64,000 nucleotides of DNA from Noviherbaspirillum humi (GTDB lineage Bacteria; Pseudomonadota; Gammaproteobacteria; Burkholderiales; Burkholderiaceae_D). Positions within the stretch are counted from its first letter, which is position 1. The number at the start of each line of letters is the position of its first letter. Below are positions 18,465 through 28,300 of the stretch, in pieces. Below the pieces are notes generated by a model. That model did not search any database, had not been told where the DNA came from, and was given only the letters and a program-made list of their open reading frames with translations. The position numbers and the translations under genes were made by a program. The stretch is from assembly GCF_900188095.1 (NCBI RefSeq), contig NZ_FZOT01000011.1:62001-126000 (forward strand). The letters run 5' to 3'.

Positions 18465-19478
18465 ATGCATGCAGCAATCATCGGCGCCGGCATCGCCGGA
18501 CTGGCCTGCGCGGCCAGCCTGCGCGAAGCCGGCATCGCCGTCGATATTTTCGAGAAGAGCCGCGGCCCTGGCGGACGCATGAGCACCCGCCGCGGCGAAG
18601 GCTGGCAATGCGACCATGGCGCCCAGTACTTCACCGCGCGCGATCCCGCCTTCCGCGCCGAAGTCGCCCGCTGGATAGCCGCCGGCGCCGCCGCCCCCTG
18701 GCAGCCGCGCCTGGCGGTATTCGGCGGCAGCGGCGGCCACGGATCGGAAGGCAGTCCCGAGCGCTTCGTCGGCACGCCCGGCATGACGGCCCCGGCGCGC
18801 CTGCTGGCAGCCGAATTGGCGCTCGCCGCCCGGACCACGGTGAACCAGATCGAGCGCGACGGCGCCGGCTGGCGCCTTGCCAGCGCCGAACATGGCTGGC
18901 TGCCCCGCCGCTTCGACGCGGTGCTGCTGGCGGTGCCGGCGCCGCAGGCGGTGCCGCTGCTGCAGTCGTCGGCGCCGGAACTCGCCGTGCTCGCCGCCCG
19001 GGTCCGCATGCGCGGATGCTGGTCGCTGATGCTGCGCTTCGACAGCCGGCTGCCGCTGGCCTTCGATGCCGCCTTCATCAACGCCGGCCCGCTGCGCTGG
19101 GTGGCGCGAGACAGCAGCAAGCCGGGACGACTTTCCCGGGAAATCGATGTTCCCGACACCTGGCTGCTGCATGCCCATGCCGAGTGGAGCGAAGCCCATA
19201 TCGAGGACATGCCCGAAGCGGTGGCGCCCATCCTGCTGCAGGCCTTCGCCGCGCTGGCCGGCCCGGCTGCGGAAACGCCGCAAGCCTGGACCGCGCACCG
19301 CTGGCGGCATGCCGACACCGATCCACCGCTCGAACGCGAATGTGCCTGGGACGGCGGCCTCGGCATCGGCCTGTGCGGCGACTGGATCCATGCCGGCAAG
19401 GTGGAAGGCGCCTGGCTCAGCGGCCGGGCGCTGGCGCGCGAGCTGCTGCGGTCGCAAGGCGTGACCCGCGCGGCTTGA
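18465..19478 (+). CDS. Renalase-like NAD/FAD-dependent oxidoreductase
   Basis: 337 aa. The N-terminal dinucleotide-binding motif is IIGAGIAGLACAASL, followed by the acidic ribose contact VDIFEKS and the GPGGRMSTRR segment characteristic of amine-oxidase/renalase-like flavoproteins (COG3380 group). The C-terminal GLGIGLCGDWIHAGKVEGAW closes the FAD site. Such proteins use FAD to oxidise small amines or dihydronicotinamide isomers; the bacterial substrate is often unclear. It is preceded by a MerR gene and followed by a strong terminator, so the two genes form a simple transcription unit. Confidence 0.85.
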   Translation: MHAAIIGAGIAGLACAASLREAGIAVDIFEKSRGPGGRMSTRRGEGWQCDHGAQYFTARDPAFRAEVARWIAAGAAAPWQPRLAVFGGSGGHGSEGSPERFVGTPGMTAPARLLAAELALAARTTVNQIERDGAGWRLASAEHGWLPRRFDAVLLAVPAPQAVPLLQSSAPELAVLAARVRMRGCWSLMLRFDSRLPLAFDAAFINAGPLRWVARDSSKPGRLSREIDVPDTWLLHAHAEWSEAHIEDMPEAVAPILLQAFAALAGPAAETPQAWTAHRWRHADTDPPLERECAWDGGLGIGLCGDWIHAGKVEGAWLSGRALARELLRSQGVTRAA

Positions 19479-19587
19479 GGCGCTGCCTGCCAGTCGGCGT
19501 GCAAGCGATACCGTATTTCTACGGTATTGGAATCCGGCTGGCGGCGCCTATATCCCCTATGTCTCCTCCAATCCTCTGATTGGATTT

Positions 19588-19618
19588 CCCGCCGTTGTCC
19601 CAACGGCGGGTTTTTTTT
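19588..19618 (+). terminator. Rho-independent terminator after the MerR-FAD unit
   Basis: A perfect 10-bp stem (CCCGCCGTTG / CAACGGCGGG) with a TCC loop is followed by eight T residues. It ends the rightward MerR-flavoprotein unit. Confidence 0.92.
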
Positions 19619-19646
19619 GCCCGTTCGGTTCGCATGGAAACGGCGC

Positions 19647-19682
19647 AAAAAAAGCCCCGCCGGAGCTGGCTCCAGGCAGGGC
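19647..19682 (-). terminator. Rho-independent terminator of the TPS/cyclic-nucleotide operon
   Basis: On the minus strand, GCCCTGCC and GGCGGGGC pair with one mismatch; the inner bases GGAGC/GCTCC extend the stem. A run of seven T residues follows. It lies about 107 bp beyond the stop of the CHASE2-cyclase gene and faces the terminator of the convergent unit. No gene is supported in 19479-19788. Confidence 0.8.
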
Positions 19683-19788
19683 GAAAAAGGGGAGGAGAAA
19701 AACCTCCTCAATGTAATTGGCGCGGCAGCGGCGGCATAGCGTTTTTACATCGCCTTACATGCCGCCCATGCGCAGACGGGCCGAGGCG

Positions 19789-22011
19789 CTATTTGCTGTC
19801 GAAGCGGGTGACGCCGTTCCAGTCGGCCGGCGGCGGGCTGGCGCGGAAGGCGGCGATGCGTTCCAGGTAGAGCGCGTGCCGGCGGCAATTCGGATGCGCC
19901 GCCTGCATTTCCCGCAGCAGGCGCTCGGCGCCGTCCCAGTCCCGGCCGCGGTAGCAGGCCAGCATGCGCTGCCATTGCGCCAGCTCCGCCAGCGCGGCGT
20001 CATCGACCTCGCCTTCCTGCCCGAGCGGTTCGAAGATGGCGACCAGCTGTTCCTTGCCCTTGACCTGCACCCTGTCCAGCTCGCGGAAGACGATGCCCTC
20101 GACCGCATCGCGCGTGGCTTCGCCCACGAGGATGCCGACGCCATACTCCTTGGTCTTGCTCTCCAGCCGCGCGCCGAGATTCACCGCGTCGCCCATCACC
20201 GTGTAGGCGAGGCGGATGCTGGAGCCCATGTTCCCCACCGTCATGTCGCCGGTATTGATGCCGATGCCGATGGCGATCGACGGCCAGCCGCGCGCGGCGA
20301 AGGAACGGTTCAGCGCCGCCACCGCCTGCTGCATCTCCAGCGCCGTCAGCACCGCGTTCAGCGCGTGCCTGCTGTCGTCCATCGGCGCGCCCCAGAAGGC
20401 GACGATGGCGTCGCCGATGTACTTGTCCAGCGTGCCGCGATGGCGGCGGATCACCAGCGTCATCGCGGTCAGGTATTCGTTCATCAGCTGCGCCAGGGCT
20501 TCCGGCGCCATGCCTTCGGAAATCGTGGTGAAGCCGCGCACGTCGGAAAACAGCACGCTCAGGTTGGCCTTCCGGTTTTCCATGGTGTAGCCCCCGGGAT
20601 TGCGGCTCATCTCGTCCACCAGCTCCGGCGGCACGTACTGGCCGAAGCGCCGGGTGATCTGGTGCTTGGCCCGGGTTTCGACGAAGTAGCCGTAGCTGAC
20701 GTCGAACACGTACAGCGCCAGCACCAGCAACATGGCGCTGGCCAGGGGCAGCACCAGATTGGCCGACTGCCAGGCCCAGACGTTCACCGCCGCCAGCGCG
20801 GCCAGCAGCGCCAGCACCAGCCCGGCCGCCCGCAGCGGCGGGCAGCGCGGCAGCAGCGCGATCAGCAGCGCGCCGGGGACCAGCAGCATCAGCATTTCCA
20901 GCGCATCGGCATAGGCCGGCCGTTCCTTGACGGCGCCGTCCAGCATGGCGCTCACCAGGTTGGCATGCACTTCCATGCCGGGGAATATCTCGCTGACGGG
21001 GGTCGCCCGCTGGTCGCGCAGGCCGGGCGCGGAGGTGCCGAGGATGGCGATCTTGTTCTCGAGCCGTTCCAGCGGCGTGCGGCCGGCCAGCACGTCGGCG
21101 ACGGAAAAGTAGCGGTAGCTGCGCTCGAACCCGCGAAACGGAATCCAGGCCGCCAGGTTCTCATCCACCGGAATGCGGCGCACGGTGCGCCGGCCGCGCA
21201 CCAGGTCGAGCGACTCCACCGCTTCATAACTGCCGTCCGCCGACTCGCCGAAGGATGGCGCCACCCGGGCGTTGCCCAGCAGCGCCTGCACCATCGCCAG
21301 CGAGAAGGAAGGATAGTAGGCGCCCTTGTACTCGGCCAGCAGCGGCACACGGCGCAGGATGCCGTCCGGATCGATGATGGGATTGAAGTAGCCGCCGCCG
21401 GCCGCCGCTTCCTGGAACGGCGCCAGATTGCCGCCGAAGTTGGACCAGGACGTGGCGTCGATGCGCCGCCCGCCGAGGCCGGCGGCGGTGAGCTGGGGCG
21501 GCGGCAGCGCGCCGCTGTCGATGCCGCCGTTGGCGAGGTAGTAGCCGAGGATCACCGGACGGTCGCGCAGCGCCGCCTGGAACAGCCGGTCGTAGTCCAG
21601 CCCCTGGCGCATGCGCGCCAGCGCCGAGCGGTACGGCGTCACGCCCTTCAGCTCGCTGCGCTCCAGCCGGTCCAGCACCTTCAGGCCGGAGCTCTCGTCC
21701 GGCTCCGCCATCACGATGTCGATGCCGAGCAGGCGGATGTGATACCGGTCGAACAGGCGGTCCATCAGCGCCGCCATGCGGTTGCGGCTCCAGGGCCAGC
21801 GGCCGATCTCGGCCAGGCTCTTCTCGTCGATGTCGAGGATGACGATGCGCTCGTCCACCGTCCGCGGCATGGTCAGGCGCAGGCGGGTGTCGTAGATCAG
21901 CCGCTCCAGCGGCGCGATGAAGGGCAGCTGCAGCAGCCGCGCCGCATGGCCGAGCATGATCGCCAGCAGCAGCAGGCCGATGGCATGGCGCAGCAGGTTC
22001 TTCCTCAGCAT
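19789..22011 (-). CDS. CHASE2-domain adenylate cyclase (class III)
   Basis: 740 aa. One N-terminal membrane helix (about 8-25) precedes a CHASE2 extracytoplasmic sensor (about 40-345; ILDIDEKSLAEIGRWPWSR is the typical CHASE2 start). Membrane segments follow around 350-425, then a class III cyclase domain. That domain has LSVLFSDVRGFTTISE (first metal Asp), LDKYIGDAIVAFWGAP (second metal Asp, substrate-site Lys) and YTVMGDAVNLGARLE. The Lys and Asp/Thr pattern favours ATP over GTP, so cAMP is the likely product. About 70 residues with TPR-like helices follow. Last gene of the operon, 45 bp after the HD-GYP gene; a predicted phosphodiesterase lies two genes upstream. Confidence 0.92.
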   Translation of the reverse strand: MLRKNLLRHAIGLLLLAIMLGHAARLLQLPFIAPLERLIYDTRLRLTMPRTVDERIVILDIDEKSLAEIGRWPWSRNRMAALMDRLFDRYHIRLLGIDIVMAEPDESSGLKVLDRLERSELKGVTPYRSALARMRQGLDYDRLFQAALRDRPVILGYYLANGGIDSGALPPPQLTAAGLGGRRIDATSWSNFGGNLAPFQEAAAGGGYFNPIIDPDGILRRVPLLAEYKGAYYPSFSLAMVQALLGNARVAPSFGESADGSYEAVESLDLVRGRRTVRRIPVDENLAAWIPFRGFERSYRYFSVADVLAGRTPLERLENKIAILGTSAPGLRDQRATPVSEIFPGMEVHANLVSAMLDGAVKERPAYADALEMLMLLVPGALLIALLPRCPPLRAAGLVLALLAALAAVNVWAWQSANLVLPLASAMLLVLALYVFDVSYGYFVETRAKHQITRRFGQYVPPELVDEMSRNPGGYTMENRKANLSVLFSDVRGFTTISEGMAPEALAQLMNEYLTAMTLVIRRHRGTLDKYIGDAIVAFWGAPMDDSRHALNAVLTALEMQQAVAALNRSFAARGWPSIAIGIGINTGDMTVGNMGSSIRLAYTVMGDAVNLGARLESKTKEYGVGILVGEATRDAVEGIVFRELDRVQVKGKEQLVAIFEPLGQEGEVDDAALAELAQWQRMLACYRGRDWDGAERLLREMQAAHPNCRRHALYLERIAAFRASPPPADWNGVTRFDSK

Positions 22012-22056
22012 GGCTTTATCCGCCGGACTGCCTGCAGGCTCATCCCGGCGCCCTGA

Positions 22057-23721
22057 TCAAGGCACATAACCCGGGATCGTCGTCTCGTCCACCTCGTCGA
22101 TCTGCGACGGATCGAGGAAGCGCTGCGCATAGCCGAGATACACCTTTTCGCGCACGAAGACGTCGAACAGATCGGGGTCGATGTGATTGCGCTGGCTGAA
22201 GCCGCCCAGGATGCGCAGCGACTCCGACAGGGTATTCGGCTTCTTGTAGGGCCGGTCGCGCGAGGTCAGCGCCTCGAAGATGTCGGCGATCGCCATGATG
22301 CGCGCCGGCACCGACATCTGGTCGCGGGTCAGCCCGCGCGGATAGCCGGTGCCGTCCATGCGCTCATGGTGGCCGCCGGCGAACTCCGGCACCTGCTGCA
22401 GGTGCTTCGGCCAGGGCAGCGACTCCAGCATGCGCAGCGTGACGACGATGTGGTTGTTGATGATCTCCCGCTCCTCGGCATTGAGCGTGCCGGCGCGGAT
22501 GGTGAGATTCTCGACCTCTTCCGCGCTGAGCAGATTGCGCTCGGCGCCATCAGCATCCGTCCAGCGGCGCAGCGCGATTTCTTCCACCCGCTTCTGGTCC
22601 GCGGGCTGCATGAATTCGCCGCCGACATTCGCCCTGCGCAGGAAGTCGCGCTCCTGGTCCAGCTGTGCCAGGTCCGCCGCCAGCGCGGCGTCGATCTCGG
22701 CATGGCGCAGCGCATCGCCGGCTTTCAGTTTCGCCTCGAGCGCGCGGATCTCGGCGTCGCGCTTGAGCACCTCGAAGCGGGTGTCTACCACGCCGATGCG
22801 GTCATAGATGGTTTGCAGCTTGGTTGCCTTTTCCACCACATGCACCGGCGTCGTGATCTTGCCGCAGTCGTGCAGCAGGCCGGCCAGCCACAGCTGCTTG
22901 CGGTCGCGCTCGGTCATGCGGAATTCGGCCAGCGCGCCGGTATCGGTATCGCTCGCCGCCTGCGCCAGCATCATCGTGAGATGCGGCACCTGCTCGCAAT
23001 GGCGGCCGGTGTGCGGCGACTTCTCGTCGATGCCGATGTTGATCAGCTGGACGAAGGATTCGAACAGGGTCTCCAGGCGCCCGATGAGGTGCTGATTCGT
23101 GATGGCGATCGCCGCCTGGGAAGCGAGCGCCTCGATGAAGCGCTGGTCGGTGGTGCTGAAGGCGCGCACGCCCTTGCCGTCGGCGCCGCGGGCGTTGATC
23201 AGCTGCAGCACGCCGATCAGCTCGCCCTCATGGTCCTGCATCGGCACGGTGAGGAAGGAGGTGGAGCGGTAGCCGAAGGTCTGGTCGAACTGGCGCATGC
23301 CGGAGAAATTGAATCCTTCCGCGCCATACACGTCCTCGATGTTGACCGACTTGCCGGTATTGGCGGCGTAGGCCGCCACCGACGCCAGGTTCTTCTCTCC
23401 TTGCGGCGTGCGCAGCGGCAGGTCGGGGATGGTGACGCCCGGCGGAATGTCGCGATGCTGGTAGAGGCCGAGCGTGTCGTTGAGCGAGATGTAGAAGTTG
23501 AGCGCGCTGCCATCGGCCGTCACCCGGTACAGGGTGCCGCCGTCGGCATGCGTCATGTCCTTGGCCACGCGCAGGATGTTCTCCAGCAGGCTGGGCGTGT
23601 CGCGATTGCTGCTGAGCGCCACGCTGAGCTCGGTCAGCTGCTCCAGCCGGCGCGCGATGTCCGGCTGTTCCTGATTCGACGCCGCGGCGTGCGCATGTTC
23701 ACGTTCCTGCAATGCTTCCAT
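22057..23721 (-). CDS. GAF/HD-GYP c-di-GMP phosphodiesterase-like protein with helical insertion
   Basis: 554 aa from the ATG at 23721, which has GAGGGGG five bases upstream; the longer reading would need a TTG. GAF occupies about residues 20-200 (GTLYRVTADGSALNF, FLTVPMQDHEGELIGVLQL). The HD-GYP domain contains LLHDCGKI near 283 and HHERMDGTGYPRGL near 450. Between the two motifs is an extra stretch of about 95 residues, rich in Glu/Ala/Arg and probably a coiled coil, absent from ordinary HD-GYP proteins. HD-GYP enzymes hydrolyse c-di-GMP to GMP or pGpG with a two- or three-iron centre. Cytoplasmic. It lies between a cAMP-phosphodiesterase-like gene and an adenylate cyclase gene. Confidence 0.9.
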   Translation of the reverse strand: MEALQEREHAHAAASNQEQPDIARRLEQLTELSVALSSNRDTPSLLENILRVAKDMTHADGGTLYRVTADGSALNFYISLNDTLGLYQHRDIPPGVTIPDLPLRTPQGEKNLASVAAYAANTGKSVNIEDVYGAEGFNFSGMRQFDQTFGYRSTSFLTVPMQDHEGELIGVLQLINARGADGKGVRAFSTTDQRFIEALASQAAIAITNQHLIGRLETLFESFVQLINIGIDEKSPHTGRHCEQVPHLTMMLAQAASDTDTGALAEFRMTERDRKQLWLAGLLHDCGKITTPVHVVEKATKLQTIYDRIGVVDTRFEVLKRDAEIRALEAKLKAGDALRHAEIDAALAADLAQLDQERDFLRRANVGGEFMQPADQKRVEEIALRRWTDADGAERNLLSAEEVENLTIRAGTLNAEEREIINNHIVVTLRMLESLPWPKHLQQVPEFAGGHHERMDGTGYPRGLTRDQMSVPARIMAIADIFEALTSRDRPYKKPNTLSESLRILGGFSQRNHIDPDLFDVFVREKVYLGYAQRFLDPSQIDEVDETTIPGYVP

Positions 23722-23782
23722 ATTTCCCCCTCGCTGACCGCCCGAACGCCTGCGGGCGGCCTTCATCAAGCTTTCAAGCTTC

Positions 23783-24547
23783 CTAGAATTCAAACTCGTC
23801 GCCGCATGCCAGCGCGCTGAAGCGCCGTTGGCCGGCGCCGTTCAACTCCGCCATGATCTGGTCCTCCATGCCCGGCTTGAGATGGGTGATGAAAAACGCC
23901 ACCTCCGGCGGCATGGCGCGGATGTCGCGCAGCAGCGTGTCCGGGCAATGATGCCTGGCCAGCAGCGCCAGTTCGGCCTCCGCATTCGGCACCGAGCATT
24001 CCACCAGCACCCGCGACAGCCGCGCATCGCCCGCCACCGCCGCCCACAGAGACGGCGTGGACATTAGGTCGCCGGTGAACAGGAAGCCGGCATCGCCGCT
24101 GCATACCTGATAGCCCACCGATCCAGGCGCATGGTTGACTTCATGAGAGCGGATCGAGCGGCCACCGATCTCGACCTCGTCGCCAGGCGTGAACGGCGCC
24201 CATTGCATGGTCGGGCCGTCGCCGTTGGGTATCTCGCCGAAGTCGGGCCAGAGCGCCCAGTTGAACAGCGACTGCTTCAGCATCGCCGTCACCTTCTGCG
24301 AGGCATGCACCGTCACCGGTCCGCGGCGGACGCCGCGCACCGCATCCACCAGGAGGGCCAGGAAGGCGACATGGTCCAGGTGGCCGTGGGTGAGGAAGAC
24401 GTGATCGATGCGCGCCAGGGCATCGATGTCCAGCGTGCCGACGCCGGAGCCGGCGTCGATCAGGATGTCGTCATCCACCAGCAGGCTGGTGGTGAGGGGC
24501 TGGCGGCCGCCGATGCCGCCGCCGCAGCCGAGCACGCGCAGCTTCAT
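23783..24547 (-). CDS. MBL-fold hydrolase resembling class II cAMP phosphodiesterase
   Basis: 254 aa from the ATG at 24547; the upstream extension is low in complexity and not family-like. The metallo-beta-lactamase fold is shown by THGHLDHVAFLALLVDA (metal motif H-x-H-x-D-H), HEVNHAPGSVGYQ, FTGDLMSTPSLW and a late ITHLKP histidine. The HxHLDH-x-x-x-L-L pattern and overall length fit the class II cyclic-nucleotide phosphodiesterase group (PDE1/CpdP, COG5212). Hydrolysis of 3',5'-cAMP is supported by the adenylate cyclase in the same operon, but other MBL esterase activities are possible. No signal peptide. It starts 82 bp after the FecR gene. Confidence 0.78.
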   Translation of the reverse strand: MKLRVLGCGGGIGGRQPLTTSLLVDDDILIDAGSGVGTLDIDALARIDHVFLTHGHLDHVAFLALLVDAVRGVRRGPVTVHASQKVTAMLKQSLFNWALWPDFGEIPNGDGPTMQWAPFTPGDEVEIGGRSIRSHEVNHAPGSVGYQVCSGDAGFLFTGDLMSTPSLWAAVAGDARLSRVLVECSVPNAEAELALLARHHCPDTLLRDIRAMPPEVAFFITHLKPGMEDQIMAELNGAGQRRFSALACGDEFEF

Positions 24548-24629
24548 CGCCGGCCTCGCTGCGCCGCTCGGCGGCATCGGAATGCGGGTTGGGTCATGCG
24601 CTTTGTCCTTCCCTGCTTCGTTCACCGCC

Positions 24630-25349
24630 TCATTGCGCGGCGCACTGGTTGTCGTTGGCCCGGCCGACGCCGCGGCCGTTGCCATCGTTGCGGCTGATGG
24701 ACGTCGGCATGGTGACCTGGATGCTCTGCTGCGGCGGCAGCAACACCGGCGGCGTGTTCAGGTCGCGCACGAAGCCGAACTGCCCCGTGCCGATCACCTG
24801 GCTGCCGCTCGGATTGGTCGCCGCGATGGCGCCTTCGGTGACATCCAGGTGCAGACCGTTCTCCGGGGGACGCCCGGTCGCCGTTTGAACGTCGATGCAG
24901 TCATCTTGACACATCAGCACGCCGAAATGGGTGCCGCGTATGCCGATGGTCGCCGTCGGCGTGACGATGCTCACCGCTTCCCGGTTGCGCTTGCCGAGCG
25001 CGCCGGACACCGCGCGCAGGCCGCCCTTGAGGACGTTCAGCACCACCTTGTCCTTTTGCGGCGCCTCTTCCTCGAACATGTAGTCCTCCACGCTCAAGCG
25101 GGTGCCGGGGCGCAGCACCACCTCGGCATTGTCGATGAACTTGATGCGGGCGAAGGTTTCCTGGGCGGTGATCAGCAGGTCGCCTTCCTGGACCTCCGAT
25201 TTGACCGCCAGCACCTTGGTGGTGCCGTCGGCATGCCTGGCGGTCAGCACGCCGGAGAGGTGGGTGACGCGCGCCACCGTGGCCGCCCAGACCGGGGCGG
25301 CAAACAGGGATGCGCAGAGAAGCGAACAGGCAAGAAGTCGGGATGTCAT
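24630..25349 (-). CDS. Periplasmic FecR-domain protein
   Basis: 239 aa from the ATG at 25349, preceded by AAGGG and starting 11 bp after the tpsA stop; an ATG at 25370 overlapping tpsA is also possible. A Sec signal peptide is clear (LLACSLLCASLFAAPVWA, cleavage near residue 23). The FecR domain begins with a VTHLSGVLTARHADG strand pair and continues to TPTATIGIRGTHFGV, the conserved core. Stand-alone FecR-domain proteins without a sigma factor are common beside FHA-type exoproteins and CHASE2 cyclases, though their role is not established. They could bind the exoprotein, peptidoglycan or sensor domains. Two cysteines in MCQDDCID may form a disulfide. Confidence 0.85.
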   Translation of the reverse strand: MTSRLLACSLLCASLFAAPVWAATVARVTHLSGVLTARHADGTTKVLAVKSEVQEGDLLITAQETFARIKFIDNAEVVLRPGTRLSVEDYMFEEEAPQKDKVVLNVLKGGLRAVSGALGKRNREAVSIVTPTATIGIRGTHFGVLMCQDDCIDVQTATGRPPENGLHLDVTEGAIAATNPSGSQVIGTGQFGFVRDLNTPPVLLPPQQSIQVTMPTSISRNDGNGRGVGRANDNQCAAQ

Positions 25350-25360
25350 GGATTGCGCCC

Positions 25361-28300
25361 TTAGTTGCATACCGGCAGACCGCGATTGGCAGCGCGCGGC
25401 AGCCCGAACTGCGCATCCTGCTTCGGATCGTCGCTGCTGCGCGCCGGCTCCTCGCCCGCCACGCTGCCGAAGTTGTTGGCGGTGCCGCCGACCGTATGCG
25501 TGCTGCCGTAGTCGGCCGCCGTGTTGAAATGGCCGTTGCCGGCGACGACCGGCATGACGGAGCTGGCCGGGCTTGCGCCGAACTGGCGTGTGGGCGCCAG
25601 GAGATCGGCCATCAGGACCGTGGAGTCGGCGACGCTGCGCGTGTACGGCAGCACGCCAGTCAACGGCGTGCCAGGCACCGGCGCGCCCGGCTGGCTCACC
25701 GTTGCAAGCGCGCCGCTGATCTGCGCAGGGTTGTAGGTGACGGCGCCGGTCAGGGCGCGCAGCAGCACCTGGTTGCCCGATGCCACGCTGAGGCTGGCGG
25801 CGGGATCCAGCGTCACGTTGGTGCCGGCCGAGAGTGCGATGCCGCCTGTCAGGGAACTGATGCTGCCGCTGATGGTGATCGAATCATTGCCGGCGGCGCT
25901 CGACATGGCCGCCAGCGTGACGTCGCCGCCGGCCAGGATGGCGCCGCTGGAATCGATCGGGCTGTGCGCCGTCAGGCTGACCCTGCCGGCGGCGGTGATA
26001 GGCCCGGTATTGACGATGCCGCCGGTGTCGTCGATGAGGACATCGCCGGCCTGGCTGACGATGCCGGAAAGCCTGAGCTTGGCCGGTCCGCTGACATTCA
26101 CTACCGAGACGGCGCTGGCGCCGCCGGCGGCCAGGTTTTCCGCCTTCAGCTCATGCAGGCGGTTCGCGCCGTCGAGCGTGATCCCGCCGCTGGCCCGGGC
26201 ATCCAGCAGGCCGGCGCTGACGCCGCCGTTCTGCTCGGTGAGCATGCCGCCTGCGCGCACAACGACCTTGCGTGCGCCGTTGTCGATGTAGCCGAGGTCG
26301 AGCGCTCCGCCGGTGGCCAGGGTGATGTCGCCGCTGCCGGTGTTGGCGGCGGAGAAGCGGCCGATCTGATTGCCGCTGCCGGCAAGCGCGATGCCGCCTG
26401 CCGCCTGCGCTTCCAGCTCGCCGGCGCTGATGGCGCTGCCGGCGTGCTGCGCGATGGCGCCGCCCGAGGCCAGCGTCAGGCTGCCGGCGGTGATGCCGCC
26501 GAGCGTCAGGTCGCCGGCCTGGCGAATGCTCAGGCTGTTGGCGCCGACGTTGATGCTTCCGCCCGCGGTCTGATCGAAGACGCCATCGACGCCGACGCTG
26601 CCCGTGCTCTGCAGGCTGCCGCCGGTGACGGACAGGCTGCTGAAGCTGGTAGCGCCGCCAAGGCTGGCGCTGCCGCCGTTGAGGGTAAAGCCGCCGGCAT
26701 GCGTGCCGCCGCCAAGCGCGGAGAAGCTGCCGCTGTTGACGGCGATGCTGCCGGTATTGGTCAGCGCGCCGAGACTGCTGAAACTGCCGCCGTTCAGGCG
26801 CAGCACGCCATCGATGCTGGTGGCGCCCGCCACGGTCAGCGAGCCGCCGGTGAGGTCCAGGCCGTTGGCGGCGTTCACCCGCAGCGTGGCGATGGATGTC
26901 GCGCCGCCGGCGATGCCGCTGCCGTCGTAGGTCACCATGGTGCCGGGTCCGGTGTCGATGACCACGCCGTCGAGATAGCCTGGCAGGACGCCGCCGCTCC
27001 AGTTGCCGGCATCGCTCCAGCTCAGGTTGGCATTGGCATTGGTGAAATACTTCCCGCCGACGATATGGCCGATGCGGGCCACTTCGCCGGTGCTCAGGCC
27101 ATAGCCCAGGACCATGCCGTCCGGACGGACGATGCTGGCAAAGGTCGTGGCGCCAACCCGGTCGCCCAGGATGAGCGGGATCGAGTCGCCGGAGGCGGGC
27201 ACGTAGCCGTCGACGGTGCTCAGGTTCAGGGTGCCGCCGAGCGTTACCGCATGACCGGCCACGTCCAGCTTGTCCGCCTGCCCGGAGCCGGTTCCGCCGA
27301 GGCGCATGGCGAGCACGCCGCCGGCGCCCTGGGTGAAGCTGCCGACGATCTTCAGCGTGCCGGGCGTGGCGGCCGCGCCCGGCGCCAGGAAGCCGTTGTT
27401 GGTGAAGGAATCCGCCATGACATAGCCGGCGCCGCCGAAGCTGCCGGCATTCACGAAGGCCCCTGCCGTCTTGAAGAAGCCGGAACGGGCGAAGGCGATC
27501 GCGCCCTGGTTGACCACGGTCGGCGCCGAGTCGGCATTGTCGCCCATGATCTGCAGCATGCCGCCCATCATGTTCACCGTTCCATGATTCTGGAAGGCGA
27601 CCGCATCGACCCCGCCATCGACGGAAACATGGTCGCCGATCTGGGTGTAGCCGCCATTGCCGAGCGCGTTGGTGACGATAGTGCCGCCTGCGGCATTGAC
27701 GATCCTGCTGCCGACGGCGGACACCATCACCGTGTCTTCGCTGAGGTAGTCGCTGTACTGGTAGCCGGCGCGGCCGATGACGTTGCTGGTGCCCTTGAGG
27801 GAAAGCGTGCCGGCATTGTTGAGCACGGCGCCGTTGGCCAGGGCCAGTTCGGTGTAGCCGCCGGCCGCGGTGGACGAATTGCCGCCGGCCACCAGGTTCA
27901 GCGTCCGGCCGTCGAGGAAGGTGTAGCCGGAGAGTGCGAGGTTGGCGATGTCGTAGGCGGGAACGCCGGAGGTGCCCTTGATCGCGCCGCCGCTCCAGGC
28001 GAAGTTGGTGGCGGTCAGCTTGCCGGAACCCTGCAGCACGCCGCCCTCCAGTGACGCGTCGGCAAGGGTCAGGCTGGTATTGAGGTTGGTGACCTGGTTG
28101 CCGAGGAAGCCGTAGTAATCGTAGTAATCCTGATAGCCGCCGAAACTGACGCTGTTCGAGCCCCCGGCGCCGGCAGTGGCCGTCATGGTCGTGCCGGCAT
28201 TGATGTTGACGGTGCCGCCGTAATCGTAATAGCCGTAATAGCTGCCGTCGTTGAAGGCGATCACCGTCTTGCTGTTGGCGCCGGCGGACTGGGTGAATGA

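Noticed and set aside
17457-19457. 666-codon minus-strand frame opposite the MerR and flavoprotein genes
   Set aside because: It covers two well-supported plus-strand genes and has no domain pattern of its own.
19717-22056. 779-codon plus-strand frame opposite the adenylate cyclase gene
   Set aside because: His/Arg/Gln-rich antisense translation without motifs; the cyclase reading is certain.
24548-24685. N-terminal extension of the MBL protein as a signal peptide
   Set aside because: It is polar and low in complexity without a hydrophobic core; the conserved fold starts at the ATG at 24547.
25310-28054. Long open frame (914 codons) on the plus strand opposite tpsA
   Set aside because: It is a shadow of the high-GC tpsA codons: Ala/Gly/Arg/His-rich, no family pattern, no RBS. 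The opposite frame has the clear TPS domain and repeats.
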